From Planctomycetota bacterium (GTDB lineage: Bacteria; Planctomycetota; UBA1135; GCA-002686595), in contig JAKLKU010000029.1 in NCBI GenBank assembly GCA_023150475.1, forward strand, positions 1 through 49,423: DNA of 49,423 nucleotides, in the 5' to 3' direction. Positions 30,794-39,353 of the stretch are shown here, one piece after another; the stretch's first letter is position 1; every line of letters begins with the position of its first letter. The notes beneath the pieces are model-generated. The model worked only from the letters and a program-made list of their open reading frames with translations. It had not been told where the DNA came from and searched no databases. A program made the translations under genes and the position numbers.

Positions 30794-33700
30794 TCAGTGA
30801 TCCGCCGGCGCGATGCCTGCCCTGGCGCGATTGGGCGACGCGGGCCGCTTCGGCGCTTCGGTCTTGGTCGCGTCGAGTTCGGCGAGCATCTGCTTCACCG
30901 CGGCGAGCAACTGCGGATCTCCGCCGTCGACCATCAGGCTCGGGTCGTCGATGACTTCGATGTCGGGATCGACGCCGTGGCCCTCGACGCCCCACGTGCC
31001 GTCCTTCTCGTAGAAGCCGAACGTCGGCACGGTGATCGACGAGCCGTCGACGAAGCCCGGGTTGCCGCTCAAGCCGACGAGCCCGCCCCAGGTGCGCGTG
31101 CCGATCAGCTTGCCGAGCCCGGCTTGACGGAAGAAGTAGGGGAAGCAGTCGCCGCCGGACCCGGACGACTCGTTGATCAGCATGCACTTCGGTCCGCGAT
31201 GTCCGACGGGCGGCCACGACCAGTCCTCGCCGTGGCGCACGGCCCAGTAGTTCGTGATCGGGCGGTTCAAGAGCTCGATGAAGCGCGTCGGGATCTGTCC
31301 GCCGCCGTTCCAACGTTCGTCGACGATCAGCGCGGGCTTCGAGAACTCGCCCATGAACTGGCGCACGAGCTCGTTCTGGCCGTGGATGCCGGTGTCGGGG
31401 ACGTGCACGTAGCCGACGCGCCCTTGCGTGAGCTCCGCGACGCGCGCACGGTTCCTCGCCACCCAATCGCGGTAGCGGAGCTCGCCTTCGGACGCGAGCG
31501 GCTCGACGAGCACGCGCCGCTCCTTGCCATCGCGGGTCGGCTCGGCGTTGAGCGTGATCCACGTCGGCCGTCCGACCGTGCCTTCGAACGCAGCGTAGAC
31601 GTTGCGCGACGCATCGACCGGCACGTCGTTGACGGCGAGCAGGAAGTCGCCGACGCGCGCGTCGACGCCCGGCAGCGTGAGCGGCGAACGCGCGTCGACG
31701 TCGTAGTCGCCGCCGCCGACGAACCGCGCGATGCGATAGCCGCCGCGCTCGAGCGTCCAATCGCAGCCGAGCAAGCCGACGCTCGGCGGCGCCGTCTGGC
31801 CGTGCATCGCGGGCGGGCTCGCGACGTACGCGTGGCCGACGTTGAGTTCCGCGACGAGTTCGCGGAGCAGGAAGTCGACGTCCGCGCGATTCGTGCAGTC
31901 GTCGAGCGCACGCACGTAGCGCGCGACCACCGCCGACCAGTCGACGTAGTGCATCTCGGGCACGTAGAAGTAGTCGCGCATCAGGCGCCCGGCCTCGGTG
32001 ACGATCTGCCGCCATTCGCGGCGCGGATCGATCGTCGCTTCGAGGTGCTCGAGCGCGATCTTCTCGTCGGCCTTCTGGCCCTCCGCGAGTTCGACGATCG
32101 CGTAGCCGCCCGCGTCGACCAGCGCTTTGGCGCCGCCCGGCAGGAGTTCGAATCCGCCGACGCCCGCGAGCACGACGTGCTCCTTCTCGTCTTCCAAGTC
32201 GAAGTAGCAGAGCGTCCCGTTCGGACCGGGTGCTTCGTCGTCGTCGCTCGCTTCACCGCTCTCGGCGCCGAGGCGCGGCAAGCGCAGGTACGCGATCTTG
32301 CCCTTGGCGCCGCGCACGCTCGCGATGCGGCCGCCGGGCGCGTCGACGAGCAACGCGCGCGCTTCGAAGCCGGCGAGCTCGATATCCACTGGCTTCACGG
32401 GCTTTGTGGGCTTCGCACCGTCTTCCTTGCCCGCGGCGTCCTTGGCTTCGGCGGATTCCGGCGCGCCCGACTTCTCGGCGTCGGCCTTCGCGACGGCTTC
32501 GCTCTCCTCCTTGGACTCGTCCGACTCTTCGTCGGCGGTTTCCGAATCGTCCTTCGGCGCCCACGGATTCTTCACTTCGGCGCGCAACGGCACGGCGACG
32601 AGCTTCTGCGAGTTGCCGTAGATCCACGTCTCGTCGAACTCGGAGTAGACGGGTTCGAAGATGCGGCTCGACGCGTAGAAGAGCCAAGCGCCTTCGGTGT
32701 CGAAGCTCGGCGAGCGGTCGTTGAACTTGCCCGACGTGACTTGGTGCAGCTTCCCGTCGCGCGTGTCGCACAACCAGATCGCGGCGTTGCGCGTCTCGGC
32801 GGCGCGGCGTGAGTACACGAGCCAACGCGAATCCGGCGACCACTGCACGCCGATCGGTTGGCCGTCGGGGTCGGCGTCGAGCCTGCGGACTTCGCCCTTC
32901 TCGACGTCGACGATCGAGAGCGAGCCGTCGTTCGCGGTGAACGCGAGCGACTTCGAGTCGGGCGACCAACTCGGTGCGAAGCGGTAGCCCGGCCCGAGCT
33001 TCGTCAGCGTGCGTTCGGCTGCGGTGCCCGTCGCATCGGCCGGTCGGACGCAGATCTCGTTCTCGCCGCTCTGATCGGAGACGTAGGCGATCCACTTGCC
33101 GTCCGGGCTCCACGCGGGCTGTCGCTCCGCGACGCCGTCGGTCTGCGTCAGGTTGAGCACCGCGCCTTCCTTCACGGGCACGCTGAAGAGCTCGCCGCGC
33201 GCTTCGACCGCGATGCGTTTGCCCTTCGGACCCGGCGCGACGCTCGCGACGAACGGCGCGCAGTCGATCTTCGCGGCGACGAGGTTCGGACGGTCGTTCG
33301 GCAGCACGACGTCGACCTGCACGACCTTCTTCGACGCGAACTCGTAGCGGTGGAGTTTGCCCGCCGCCGTGAAGACGAGGTCTTCGGGACCGGCAGAGGG
33401 GAAGCGCACGTCGTCGTCGGTGAACTTCGTGACCGCTTCGGTCGTGCCGCTCGCGCTGTCGAAACGCCACACGTTCAAGCGGCCGACGTCGTCGCGATCG
33501 GAGAGGAAGTAGATCTCGCGCCCGTGCCACGCCGGCAGGCAATCGGTGCCGGGGAACGACGTCATGCGCTTCGACTCGTTGGTCTTCAGGTTGAAGAGCC
33601 AGATGTCCTGCGCCATGCCGCCTTGGTAGCGCTTCCACGTGCGGAACTCCGACTGCGTCACCGGCGTGTACGCGAGCCACGTGCTCGTCGGATCGATCGC

Positions 33701-34186
33701 GCCGAACGTGCCGTACGGCACCGGCAACGGCGTCGGTTGGCCGCCGTCCTTCGAGACGCGGAAGAGCTTCGGCGCGCGGCGTTGGCCGGAGAGCGCGCTC
33801 GAGAAGTAGACGAGCTCCTTGCCGCTCGGATCCCAATCGCAGAGCACTTCGTTGTCGGGGTGGTGCGTGACGCGGCGCGGCACGCCGCCGTCGATCGAGA
33901 GCACGTAGACGTCGCTGCCGCCCGCGTAGCTCGCGACGAAGGCGACTTCCTTGCCGTCGGGGCTGAAGCGCGGGAACGACTCGGCACCGTCGGGAGACGC
34001 GAGCACGCGCGCGACGCCGCCGCGTTTGTCGACGAGCCAGAGATCGCCGCCGAAGCCGAAGGCGATGTGCTCGCGGCTGACGTCGGGCTGCTTCAGCATC
34101 ACCGCGTCGGGCGAATACTGCGCGTGCGCGGTCGCGCCGCAGAGGAAGAGAGCGAAGAGGGACGAAAGGGCAGGGATTCGTGACAT
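30794..34186 (-). CDS. Exported tricorn-type S41 peptidase with WD40-like propellers
   Basis: The 1130-residue protein has a signal peptide (LSSLFALFLCGATAHA). Residues about 30-560 hold TolB/WD40-like propeller blades (PRFSPDGKEVAFVASYAGG; WDPSGKELVYFSS; PAWSPDGKWIAYVSDQSGE; WSPDSKSLAF). An acidic Glu/Asp/Lys linker lies near 590-650, then a helical region, a PDZ-like domain (VGDFLLAVNDVPVDASRNVY) and an S41 catalytic domain (ALIVDERWNGGGQIPTRFIE; CMLINESSGSGGDCFPYFFR, likely with the nucleophile Ser; LIGTRTWGGLVGLSGNPGF). Tricorn proteases degrade peptides to small pieces; this one would act in the periplasm. ATG 34186 is set by the signal peptide. Confidence 0.92.
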   Translation of the reverse strand: MSRIPALSSLFALFLCGATAHAQYSPDAVMLKQPDVSREHIAFGFGGDLWLVDKRGGVARVLASPDGAESFPRFSPDGKEVAFVASYAGGSDVYVLSIDGGVPRRVTHHPDNEVLCDWDPSGKELVYFSSALSGQRRAPKLFRVSKDGGQPTPLPVPYGTFGAIDPTSTWLAYTPVTQSEFRTWKRYQGGMAQDIWLFNLKTNESKRMTSFPGTDCLPAWHGREIYFLSDRDDVGRLNVWRFDSASGTTEAVTKFTDDDVRFPSAGPEDLVFTAAGKLHRYEFASKKVVQVDVVLPNDRPNLVAAKIDCAPFVASVAPGPKGKRIAVEARGELFSVPVKEGAVLNLTQTDGVAERQPAWSPDGKWIAYVSDQSGENEICVRPADATGTAAERTLTKLGPGYRFAPSWSPDSKSLAFTANDGSLSIVDVEKGEVRRLDADPDGQPIGVQWSPDSRWLVYSRRAAETRNAAIWLCDTRDGKLHQVTSGKFNDRSPSFDTEGAWLFYASSRIFEPVYSEFDETWIYGNSQKLVAVPLRAEVKNPWAPKDDSETADEESDESKEESEAVAKADAEKSGAPESAEAKDAAGKEDGAKPTKPVKPVDIELAGFEARALLVDAPGGRIASVRGAKGKIAYLRLPRLGAESGEASDDDEAPGPNGTLCYFDLEDEKEHVVLAGVGGFELLPGGAKALVDAGGYAIVELAEGQKADEKIALEHLEATIDPRREWRQIVTEAGRLMRDYFYVPEMHYVDWSAVVARYVRALDDCTNRADVDFLLRELVAELNVGHAYVASPPAMHGQTAPPSVGLLGCDWTLERGGYRIARFVGGGDYDVDARSPLTLPGVDARVGDFLLAVNDVPVDASRNVYAAFEGTVGRPTWITLNAEPTRDGKERRVLVEPLASEGELRYRDWVARNRARVAELTQGRVGYVHVPDTGIHGQNELVRQFMGEFSKPALIVDERWNGGGQIPTRFIELLNRPITNYWAVRHGEDWSWPPVGHRGPKCMLINESSGSGGDCFPYFFRQAGLGKLIGTRTWGGLVGLSGNPGFVDGSSITVPTFGFYEKDGTWGVEGHGVDPDIEVIDDPSLMVDGGDPQLLAAVKQMLAELDATKTEAPKRPASPNRARAGIAPADH

Positions 34187-34493
34187 GGGGATGGAGGTCT
34201 TGGGCCTCGAATGACGGACGCGGCCGATTCTGGCGACGTCCACGGTCGCGAACGAGGGGCGCGCCGGGATTGACGCGAGGCTGACGTGCCGCACGCGTGT
34301 GTGCGTCGAGTCCGCGCCGTCGCGCGGGCGCCGTGTCGGCAACTGCCGCGCCGACCGTCGGCGCGCACGAGCGACGCCGCGGCGCGCTCGCGCGGCGTGC
34401 TCGCGTTGCCGAGCGAGCAAGAGCTGCCGTTCGCGTCGGCCGTGCCACGCGCCGCGAACGGAATCGCGTTTGCGCGAGACGTACAGGCTCGCG
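34187..34493. other. 307-bp gap with a near-perfect palindrome (34347-34365)
   Basis: No gene is seen between the divergent S41 protease and SnoaL-like lipoprotein genes. CGCGCCGAC (34347-34355) and GTCGGCGCG (34357-34365) form a perfect 9+1+9 dyad about 130 bases from one start and 160 from the other; it could be an operator. No promoter boxes were recognised. Confidence 0.35.
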
Positions 34494-34988
34494 ATGATGC
34501 GCCGCATGCTCCGCGTTCTCGTCCTTGCGTGTCTGTTCGGCGCGTGTCGAAGCGCGTCGAGCGTTTCGCCGTCCTCGCCGGAACGCGATGCACTGCTCGC
34601 CGCCGACCGCGAATTCTGTGCGCGGACTGCCGAGCGCGGCGTCGAGGGTTGGCTGACGGCCTTCGACGAACACGGCTCGCAAGTCGGCGACGACTTCGCG
34701 CCGATCACCGGCCACGCCGCGATCCGAGCGCACATGGAAGCGTTCTTCGCCGATCCGGCGAACTCGCTCGAGTGGACGCCCGACGACGCGCGCGTCTCCG
34801 AGGCGGGGAACCTCGGCTCGACGACGGGCCGCTGGCGCGTGCTGTACCGCGAAGCGGACGGCACCGTGCGCGTCGTCGCGAGCGGCCGTTACTTCGACGT
34901 GTGGCGCAAACACGAGGACGGCACGTGGAAGCTGCTCTACGACGTCGGCGACACCGATCTCGACGCGACCGGTTCGGGAGTTCACTGA
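34494..34988 (+). CDS. Lipoprotein with SnoaL/DUF4440-like domain
   Basis: The 164-residue protein starts with a short basic stretch and a lipobox (LVLACLFGAC, lipidation Cys near residue 21). The rest fits the SnoaL/DUF4440 cone fold: ERDALLAADREFCARTAERG then VEGWLTAFDEHG at the start, FAPITGHAAIRAHMEAFFAD in the middle, and GRYFDVWRKHEDGTWKLLYD at the end. It may bind a small ligand; many members are not enzymes. ATG 34494, 34497 and 34506 are all possible starts. The LOG-family gene follows seven bases later. Confidence 0.8.
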   Translation: MMRRMLRVLVLACLFGACRSASSVSPSSPERDALLAADREFCARTAERGVEGWLTAFDEHGSQVGDDFAPITGHAAIRAHMEAFFADPANSLEWTPDDARVSEAGNLGSTTGRWRVLYREADGTVRVVASGRYFDVWRKHEDGTWKLLYDVGDTDLDATGSGVH

Positions 34989-34995
34989 CGCGCGC

Positions 34996-35583
34996 ATGGC
35001 GACGAAGCGAGTCTGCGTCTTCTGCGGGTCGAGCGTCGGAGTCCGACCGAGCTACGCCGCGGCCGCGCGCGATTTCGGCGCGAGGCTCGTCGCGCACGGC
35101 TTCGGGCTCGTCTACGGCGGTGGCAACATCGGCTTGATGGGCGTGATCGCCGACAGCGTGCTCGCGAGCGGTGGCGAAGTGATCGGCGTGATCCCACGCT
35201 CGCTCGTCGTGCGCGAGGTCGGACATCGTGGGCTCACCGAGCTCGTGGTCGTGCGCACGATGCACGAGCGCAAAGCGAAGATGGTCGAGCTCGCCGACGG
35301 TTTCGTCGCGTTGCCCGGCGGCTTCGGCACCTTCGACGAGTTCTGCGAGGTGCTGACGTGGGCGCAGCTCGGCATCCACGACAAGCCGTGCGCGCTCTAC
35401 GACGTCGACGGGTACTTCGAGCCGTTGAACACGCTCTTCGACCGCGCCGTCGTGGAAGGCTTCATCCGGGCCGATTACCGGCGACTCGCGTGGTCCGAAC
35501 GCGATCCCGAGCGCTTGCTCTCGCGCCTCGCGGAGTGGCGCGCGCCGCCGAACGAGCGCTGGGCCGATCGCAGCGAGCCCTGA
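34996..35583 (+). CDS. LOG-family nucleoside 5'-monophosphate phosphoribohydrolase
   Basis: The 195-residue protein is of the TIGR00730 Rossmann-fold family: VCVFCGSSVGVRPSY at the N-terminus, LVYGGGNIGLMGVIA (41-49), TMHERKAKM and the catalytic PGGFGTFDEF (107-116). Family members cleave nucleoside 5'-monophosphates, including cytokinin precursors, releasing ribose 5-phosphate; in bacteria without plant hosts the role is often nucleotide salvage. It follows the lipoprotein gene by seven bases and is convergent with the Smr gene. Confidence 0.92.
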   Translation: MATKRVCVFCGSSVGVRPSYAAAARDFGARLVAHGFGLVYGGGNIGLMGVIADSVLASGGEVIGVIPRSLVVREVGHRGLTELVVVRTMHERKAKMVELADGFVALPGGFGTFDEFCEVLTWAQLGIHDKPCALYDVDGYFEPLNTLFDRAVVEGFIRADYRRLAWSERDPERLLSRLAEWRAPPNERWADRSEP

Positions 35584-35586
35584 CGT

Positions 35587-35880
35587 TCAATCTCGCGAGC
35601 CCCGACGGGCGAGCGAAACTTCGAGCGCGCCGTCGCGCGCGACGCGACGCCACTGCCGCACGCCGAGCGCGCGCGCGTCGGGCGTCTCGAGCCAGCGCTC
35701 GAGTTTCGTCCGCAGCACCGGTTCTTGGCGGGCGTTGCCCCAGCCGCGGCCGGTGACCAGCACCGCGTTCTCGACGCCCTGGAGGCGCCACGTATGCAGC
35801 GCGTGCCGGACCAAACGCTCGGCCTCCGCCCACGTGCGGCGGTGCAAGTCGAGTTCAGGCAAAGAGTTGGGATCGTCCAT
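35587..35880 (-). CDS. Small Smr (MutS2 C-terminal) domain protein
   Basis: The protein is essentially one Smr domain: LPELDLHRRTWAEAERLVRH with the LDLH motif, VENAVLVTGRGWGNARQEPV with the TGRG..N motif, and LRTKLERWLE. Smr domains nick branched or structured nucleic acids. ATG 35880 gives 97 residues and is preferred because the domain begins at once; ATG 35919 adds 13 residues and cannot be excluded. No partner gene is obvious. Confidence 0.78.
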   Translation of the reverse strand: MDDPNSLPELDLHRRTWAEAERLVRHALHTWRLQGVENAVLVTGRGWGNARQEPVLRTKLERWLETPDARALGVRQWRRVARDGALEVSLARRGSRD

Positions 35881-35993
35881 CGCGGCGCGGTCCGGCGCGG
35901 CCCCCCAGGGCCCATCCAAGTTTAACTACCGAGGTGGGGTCGAGTCCGTAGGCTCGTGCCTCCCGCGGGCCGGCCGCAAGCGGACGGTCTGGG

Positions 35994-36003
35994 GGTGATC
36001 ACC
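35994..36003. promoter_or_regulatory. Palindrome GGTGATCACC upstream of the Cys-rich lipoprotein gene
   Basis: This perfect 10-base palindrome lies about 68 bases before ATG 36072 and is extended by an offset GGGTG/CACCC pairing. It is the clearest dyad in the leader of the metal-related block and a candidate operator. No binding protein can be named. Confidence 0.35.
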
Positions 36004-36071
36004 ACCCAAAATCCATCTGGTCCGCTCGTCGGTAGCCCCGGCGGGCATCGAGACACCGAAACAAACACACC

Positions 36072-36290
36072 ATGAAGACGATTGTCCTGGGTCTGGCGCT
36101 CTGCCTGGCCGCCGCCTGTGCTTCCGAGAAGAAGGCTTCGATGGGCGACGCGTCGAGCCCGAACGCGCCGAAGTCCGAGTGCTGCGCCGAGAAGGCCGGC
36201 TGCGACATGAAGGCGAAGGAAGGCTGCGAAGCCAAGAAGGAATGCGAAACCAAGGTCTGCCCGGTGACGGGTCAGAAGATCGAAGGTTGA
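36072..36290 (+). CDS. Small Cys/Lys-rich lipoprotein
   Basis: The 72-residue protein has a lipoprotein signal (LGLALCLAAAC, lipidation Cys at residue 16) and a mature part with spaced Cys (ECCAEKAGC, KEGCEAKKEC, KVCPVTGQKI). The CPVTGQK end resembles CPVSGEK in the triple-repeat protein at 41038, hinting at common metal handling. It is too small for firm family assignment. A strong terminator follows at 36342-36384, so it is transcribed separately from the ABC transporter block. Confidence 0.75.
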   Translation: MKTIVLGLALCLAAACASEKKASMGDASSPNAPKSECCAEKAGCDMKAKEGCEAKKECETKVCPVTGQKIEG

Positions 36291-36304
36291 TTCCTCGCCG
36301 AGGG

Positions 36305-36328
36305 CGGGAACTGCGCGCGCGGTTCCCG
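36305..36328 (+). terminator. First hairpin after the Cys-rich lipoprotein gene
   Basis: CGGGAAC (36305-36311) pairs with GTTCCCG (36322-36328) around ten bases, followed by AACTTTC. It precedes a stronger terminator hairpin 13 bases downstream. Confidence 0.5.
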
Positions 36329-36341
36329 AACTTTCGGTAAA

Positions 36342-36384
36342 CGCTGCGAGCGAGTTCCGCACGGAGCTCGCTCGCAGTGCTTTT
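36342..36384 (+). terminator. Rho-independent terminator
   Basis: CTGCGAGCGAG (36344-36354) pairs perfectly with CTCGCTCGCAG (36367-36377), TCCG pairs CGGA inside, and two further outer pairs extend it from 36342 to 36379. TTTT follows at 36381-36384. It ends the lipoprotein transcript and isolates the downstream block. Confidence 0.85.
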
Positions 36385-36409
36385 CCGGCGCGTGTCCGAG
36401 CGCGGCGAA

Positions 36410-36438
36410 TTGACAAGTTCGGCCTCCGCCCTTGCAAT
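36410..36438 (+). promoter_or_regulatory. Sigma-70-type promoter for the metal-uptake block
   Basis: A perfect -35 box TTGACA (36410-36415) is followed after 17 bases by TGCAAT (36433-36438), four of six matches to TATAAT. It lies just after a terminator and 35 bases before ATG 36474, exactly where a promoter is needed. Confidence 0.6.
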
Positions 36439-36473
36439 CGCGTTCCACCGTCGCGCCCTAAGCGCGCCGTCCC

Positions 36474-36905
36474 ATGCCCACGCAGAACCTTCCGTTGCAC
36501 CGCCGGCCGCGCGTCGTCGCGTGGAGCCTGCTGCTCTTCGTGCTCGGCTGGTTCGCGCACGCGTGGCACGACTCGACGGCGCACCACGAGATCTGCGCCG
36601 ATCACGGCGAGCTCGTCGAAGCGAGCGCCGCGCCCGAATGCGACGTCGCGAGTCACCAGGGACTGGGCGAGCACGGCGTCGCGCTGACGGCGACTCACCC
36701 GAACGACGCGCATCACGAGCACTGCGCGTTCGTCGCATTGACGCAGCCGAGCGTTCCGCTCGATACCCGCGCGTTCGCGGCGATCGAGTGGGAGACGTCG
36801 CCGCTGCACGGTGTGCCCGACGCCGCGGTGCCGAGCCGCGACGAGCGTCGTTTCTTGCTCGCTCCGAAGCAGTCGCCGCCTCGAGAAGGACCTCCGAGCG
36901 CCTGA
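36474..36905 (+). CDS. His-rich membrane-anchored protein of a metal-uptake block
   Basis: The 143-residue protein has one N-terminal membrane helix (VVAWSLLLFVLGWFAHAWHD) and a periplasmic part with many His clusters (HDSTAHHEICADHGE; HPNDAHHEHCAF) and a few Cys. This suits metal binding or buffering. I do not recognise a named family; its place beside an outer-membrane barrel and an ABC metal transporter supports a metal role. Transcription likely starts from the promoter at 36410. Confidence 0.7.
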   Translation: MPTQNLPLHRRPRVVAWSLLLFVLGWFAHAWHDSTAHHEICADHGELVEASAAPECDVASHQGLGEHGVALTATHPNDAHHEHCAFVALTQPSVPLDTRAFAAIEWETSPLHGVPDAAVPSRDERRFLLAPKQSPPREGPPSA

Positions 36906-37060
36906 TCCGGGTCGCCGCGCGGTCTCGCGGCTCGCGACCCGACCGATGGCGAGTGCTCGCTCGAGAGCCCGCGTCGGTCCGCTGCGCGACGGCACGCACG
37001 TGCGTCCCGTCGTCCGTCCTCCTCCTCGATCCTCTCTCTGCTTCGGAACTCCATTCTCGG

Positions 37061-38221
37061 ATGAACTCTCTCTCCTTCCGCGCCTGCGTGGCGCTCTCGT
37101 TTCCGTCCGCCGTGTTCGCCCAAGGCGCGGCTTTCCAGACGCCTGGCATGCCCACGATGGGCGGCAACCTCGGGCAGGCGACCCGTTTCTCCAACGAATT
37201 CAACCCAGCGTTCGGCATCGCCATCGACTCGATCGCCGACTACCTCGACGAAGACGGCGGCGTCGACGGCTGGAACGCGACCATTCGCTCCGGCGAACTC
37301 GTCGCCAACGCCTGGGTCGATCCCAAGGCGTGGGCCTACATCGTGTTGACGTCGGAGGGCGAAGCTCCCGACCTCGAAGAAGCCGCGGTCCACTACGTCG
37401 GGCTCGGTTCGAACACGACGATTCGCGCGGGGCGTTTCTTCGTCGACTTCGGCAAGCAGATGCAGGCGCACATCCACGATCTGCGCACGCTCGAGCGGCC
37501 AGCGGTCCTGCGCACGTACCTCGGCGAGGAAGTGAAAGGCGACGGCGTCGAGCTCGACCACTGGTGGGCGAGCGGCGACGAGACCGCGATCCGCGCTTCG
37601 TTCGGCGTATTCCGTTCGTTGTTCCCCGAAGAGGAGGACGCGGCGGTCGCGCGTGAAGTCGCGGAGCGCACGAGCCTCGGCGACTTCAACTTCACGGCGC
37701 GCGTCACCGGCTTCACCGACGTCGGCGAGAGCGGCGTGTTCCAGCTCGGCGCTTCGGCGCGGATGATCCCCGACTTCGAGGCCGTCGACACCGGAGGCGG
37801 CGGCAGCGTCGCGGGGCTCGACGACACGGTTCTCGGGCTCGACGCGACGTACGGCTGGAGCGACGACACCGGTACGCGCAAGGCGACGTTCGGCGGCGAG
37901 TTCCTCGTCGCGACAGGCGATCGCGTCGACTCGACGCTCGCCGCGTTCGACGAGACGACCAGCGGCTTCTACGTCTTCGGCGACTACGCGTGGACCAAGA
38001 ACGACTCCGCAGGGGTGCAGTTCAGCACGTGCGAACTACCCGAAGCCGGCACTCCCGACCTCGCGGAAGTCGAGCTCTACTACACGCACTGGTTCTCCGA
38101 GTACCACCGCCTACGCTTCGCGGCGACGCAGACCGACGTCGACGCCGGTTCCGACGCGACGCGCTTCGCGGTGCAGTACACGGTGTTCCTGGGCTCGCAC
38201 CAACACGGCCTGAATTGGTGA
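37061..38221 (+). CDS. Outer-membrane beta-barrel protein, probable metal-uptake porin
   Basis: The 386-residue protein has a signal peptide (VALSFPSAVFAQ) and a mature chain of alternating polar/hydrophobic strands, repeated short motifs such as AWVDPKAWAYIVLTSEG and RFFVDFGKQMQAHIHDLRTL, and an aromatic C-terminal residue (GLNW), as expected for an outer-membrane barrel. A His pair occurs in HIHD and near the end in HQHGLNW. It precedes the ABC binding protein by 13 bases. No TonB box is visible. Transport of a metal across the outer membrane is inferred from context. Confidence 0.78.
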   Translation: MNSLSFRACVALSFPSAVFAQGAAFQTPGMPTMGGNLGQATRFSNEFNPAFGIAIDSIADYLDEDGGVDGWNATIRSGELVANAWVDPKAWAYIVLTSEGEAPDLEEAAVHYVGLGSNTTIRAGRFFVDFGKQMQAHIHDLRTLERPAVLRTYLGEEVKGDGVELDHWWASGDETAIRASFGVFRSLFPEEEDAAVAREVAERTSLGDFNFTARVTGFTDVGESGVFQLGASARMIPDFEAVDTGGGGSVAGLDDTVLGLDATYGWSDDTGTRKATFGGEFLVATGDRVDSTLAAFDETTSGFYVFGDYAWTKNDSAGVQFSTCELPEAGTPDLAEVELYYTHWFSEYHRLRFAATQTDVDAGSDATRFAVQYTVFLGSHQHGLNW

Positions 38222-38234
38222 TCGGAGGCTCACG

Positions 38235-39158
38235 ATGAAGACACTCGTCCTCTCTCTGCTCGTCGGCCTGTTCGCGTTCGCCACGGACGCGCAGGCCGCC
38301 GACAAACTGAAGGTCGTCGCGACGATCCCCGATCTCGCCGACATCGTGCGCGAGGTCGGCGGCGAACGCGTCGACGTCACGGCGTTGACCAAGGGCCGCG
38401 AGAACCTGCACTTGGTCACTGCGCGACCGTCGCACCTCGTCGCGCTTTCGAAGGCCGACGTGTTCGTGCAGGTCGGACTGTCGCTCGAAGTCGCGTTCGT
38501 GCCCGGACTGATGGAGACCGCGCGCAACCCGAGGATCCAACCCGGCGCTCCCGGGTTCGTGAACGTGTCGGAGGGCTGGGAGGCGCTCGACAAGCCGGCG
38601 AACGTCTCCCGCCAAGCCGGAGACGTGCACCCGCAAGGCAACCCGCACATGAACCTCGATCCGCGAGCGGGTCGTTTCATGGCGGAGCGGGTGCGCGACG
38701 GACTCATTCGAGTCGACGCGGGCTCGAAGGAGCTCTACGCGAAGCGCTTCGCCGACTACGAGAAGCGCCTCGACGAGGCCGAAGCGCGTTGGAGCGAGCA
38801 GCGCAAGGCTTGGAGCGGCAAGAAGGTCGTCGTGTACCACCAGGAATACGGCTACCTCTGCCGAGCGTGCGGCATCGACATCGTCGGCTCGATCGAAGCC
38901 AAACCGGGCATCCCGCCGACGCCAAACCATCTCGCGGAGCTGATCGCGAAGATGAAGGAGACCGGCTGCACGACGGTGTTGACCGCTCCGTGGTCGAACG
39001 ACGACACCGTCGCGCGCGTCGCCGAAGCGGTCGGTGGCAAGGCCGTCGAGCTGCCGAACCAGTGCGGGGGCATCGCGGGCACGGACACGTGGATCGCGAT
39101 GATGGACCTCGTGCATCGTCGCCTCGGCGAAGCCTTGAGCCCGGCGAAGGGGCCGTAG
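38235..39158 (+). CDS. Metal ABC transporter periplasmic binding protein (ZnuA/TroA family)
   Basis: The 307-residue protein has a signal peptide ending DAQAA and the TroA fold pattern: LKVVATIPDLADIVREVGGE at the start, LHLVTARPSH with candidate ligand H59, GNPHMNLDP with H138, VVYHQEYGYLCRACG with H202, and TAPWSNDDTV near the end. The long His/Asp loop of classic ZnuA is absent, and a CxxC (C209, C212) follows the third His. Zinc or manganese is likely; which one cannot be told. ATPase and permease genes follow. Confidence 0.9.
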   Translation: MKTLVLSLLVGLFAFATDAQAADKLKVVATIPDLADIVREVGGERVDVTALTKGRENLHLVTARPSHLVALSKADVFVQVGLSLEVAFVPGLMETARNPRIQPGAPGFVNVSEGWEALDKPANVSRQAGDVHPQGNPHMNLDPRAGRFMAERVRDGLIRVDAGSKELYAKRFADYEKRLDEAEARWSEQRKAWSGKKVVVYHQEYGYLCRACGIDIVGSIEAKPGIPPTPNHLAELIAKMKETGCTTVLTAPWSNDDTVARVAEAVGGKAVELPNQCGGIAGTDTWIAMMDLVHRRLGEALSPAKGP

Positions 39159-39353
39159 GGTTCCGTTGGCGCCGTCGTCGATCGGACCTCGGAAGCGTCC
39201 GCGCTTCCCCGTCGCGCACGAACCGTCGTGCTCGGCGACCATCGGTCTGCCCGCGTTGCCGTGCCAGAGCATCCGTGGTCCCGCGGTCGCTCACGAAGCA
39301 TCGCTGCGCCGGCCGTCGCGACGCGCTCCTCGGCTGCGCCACGAGGAACTCGC

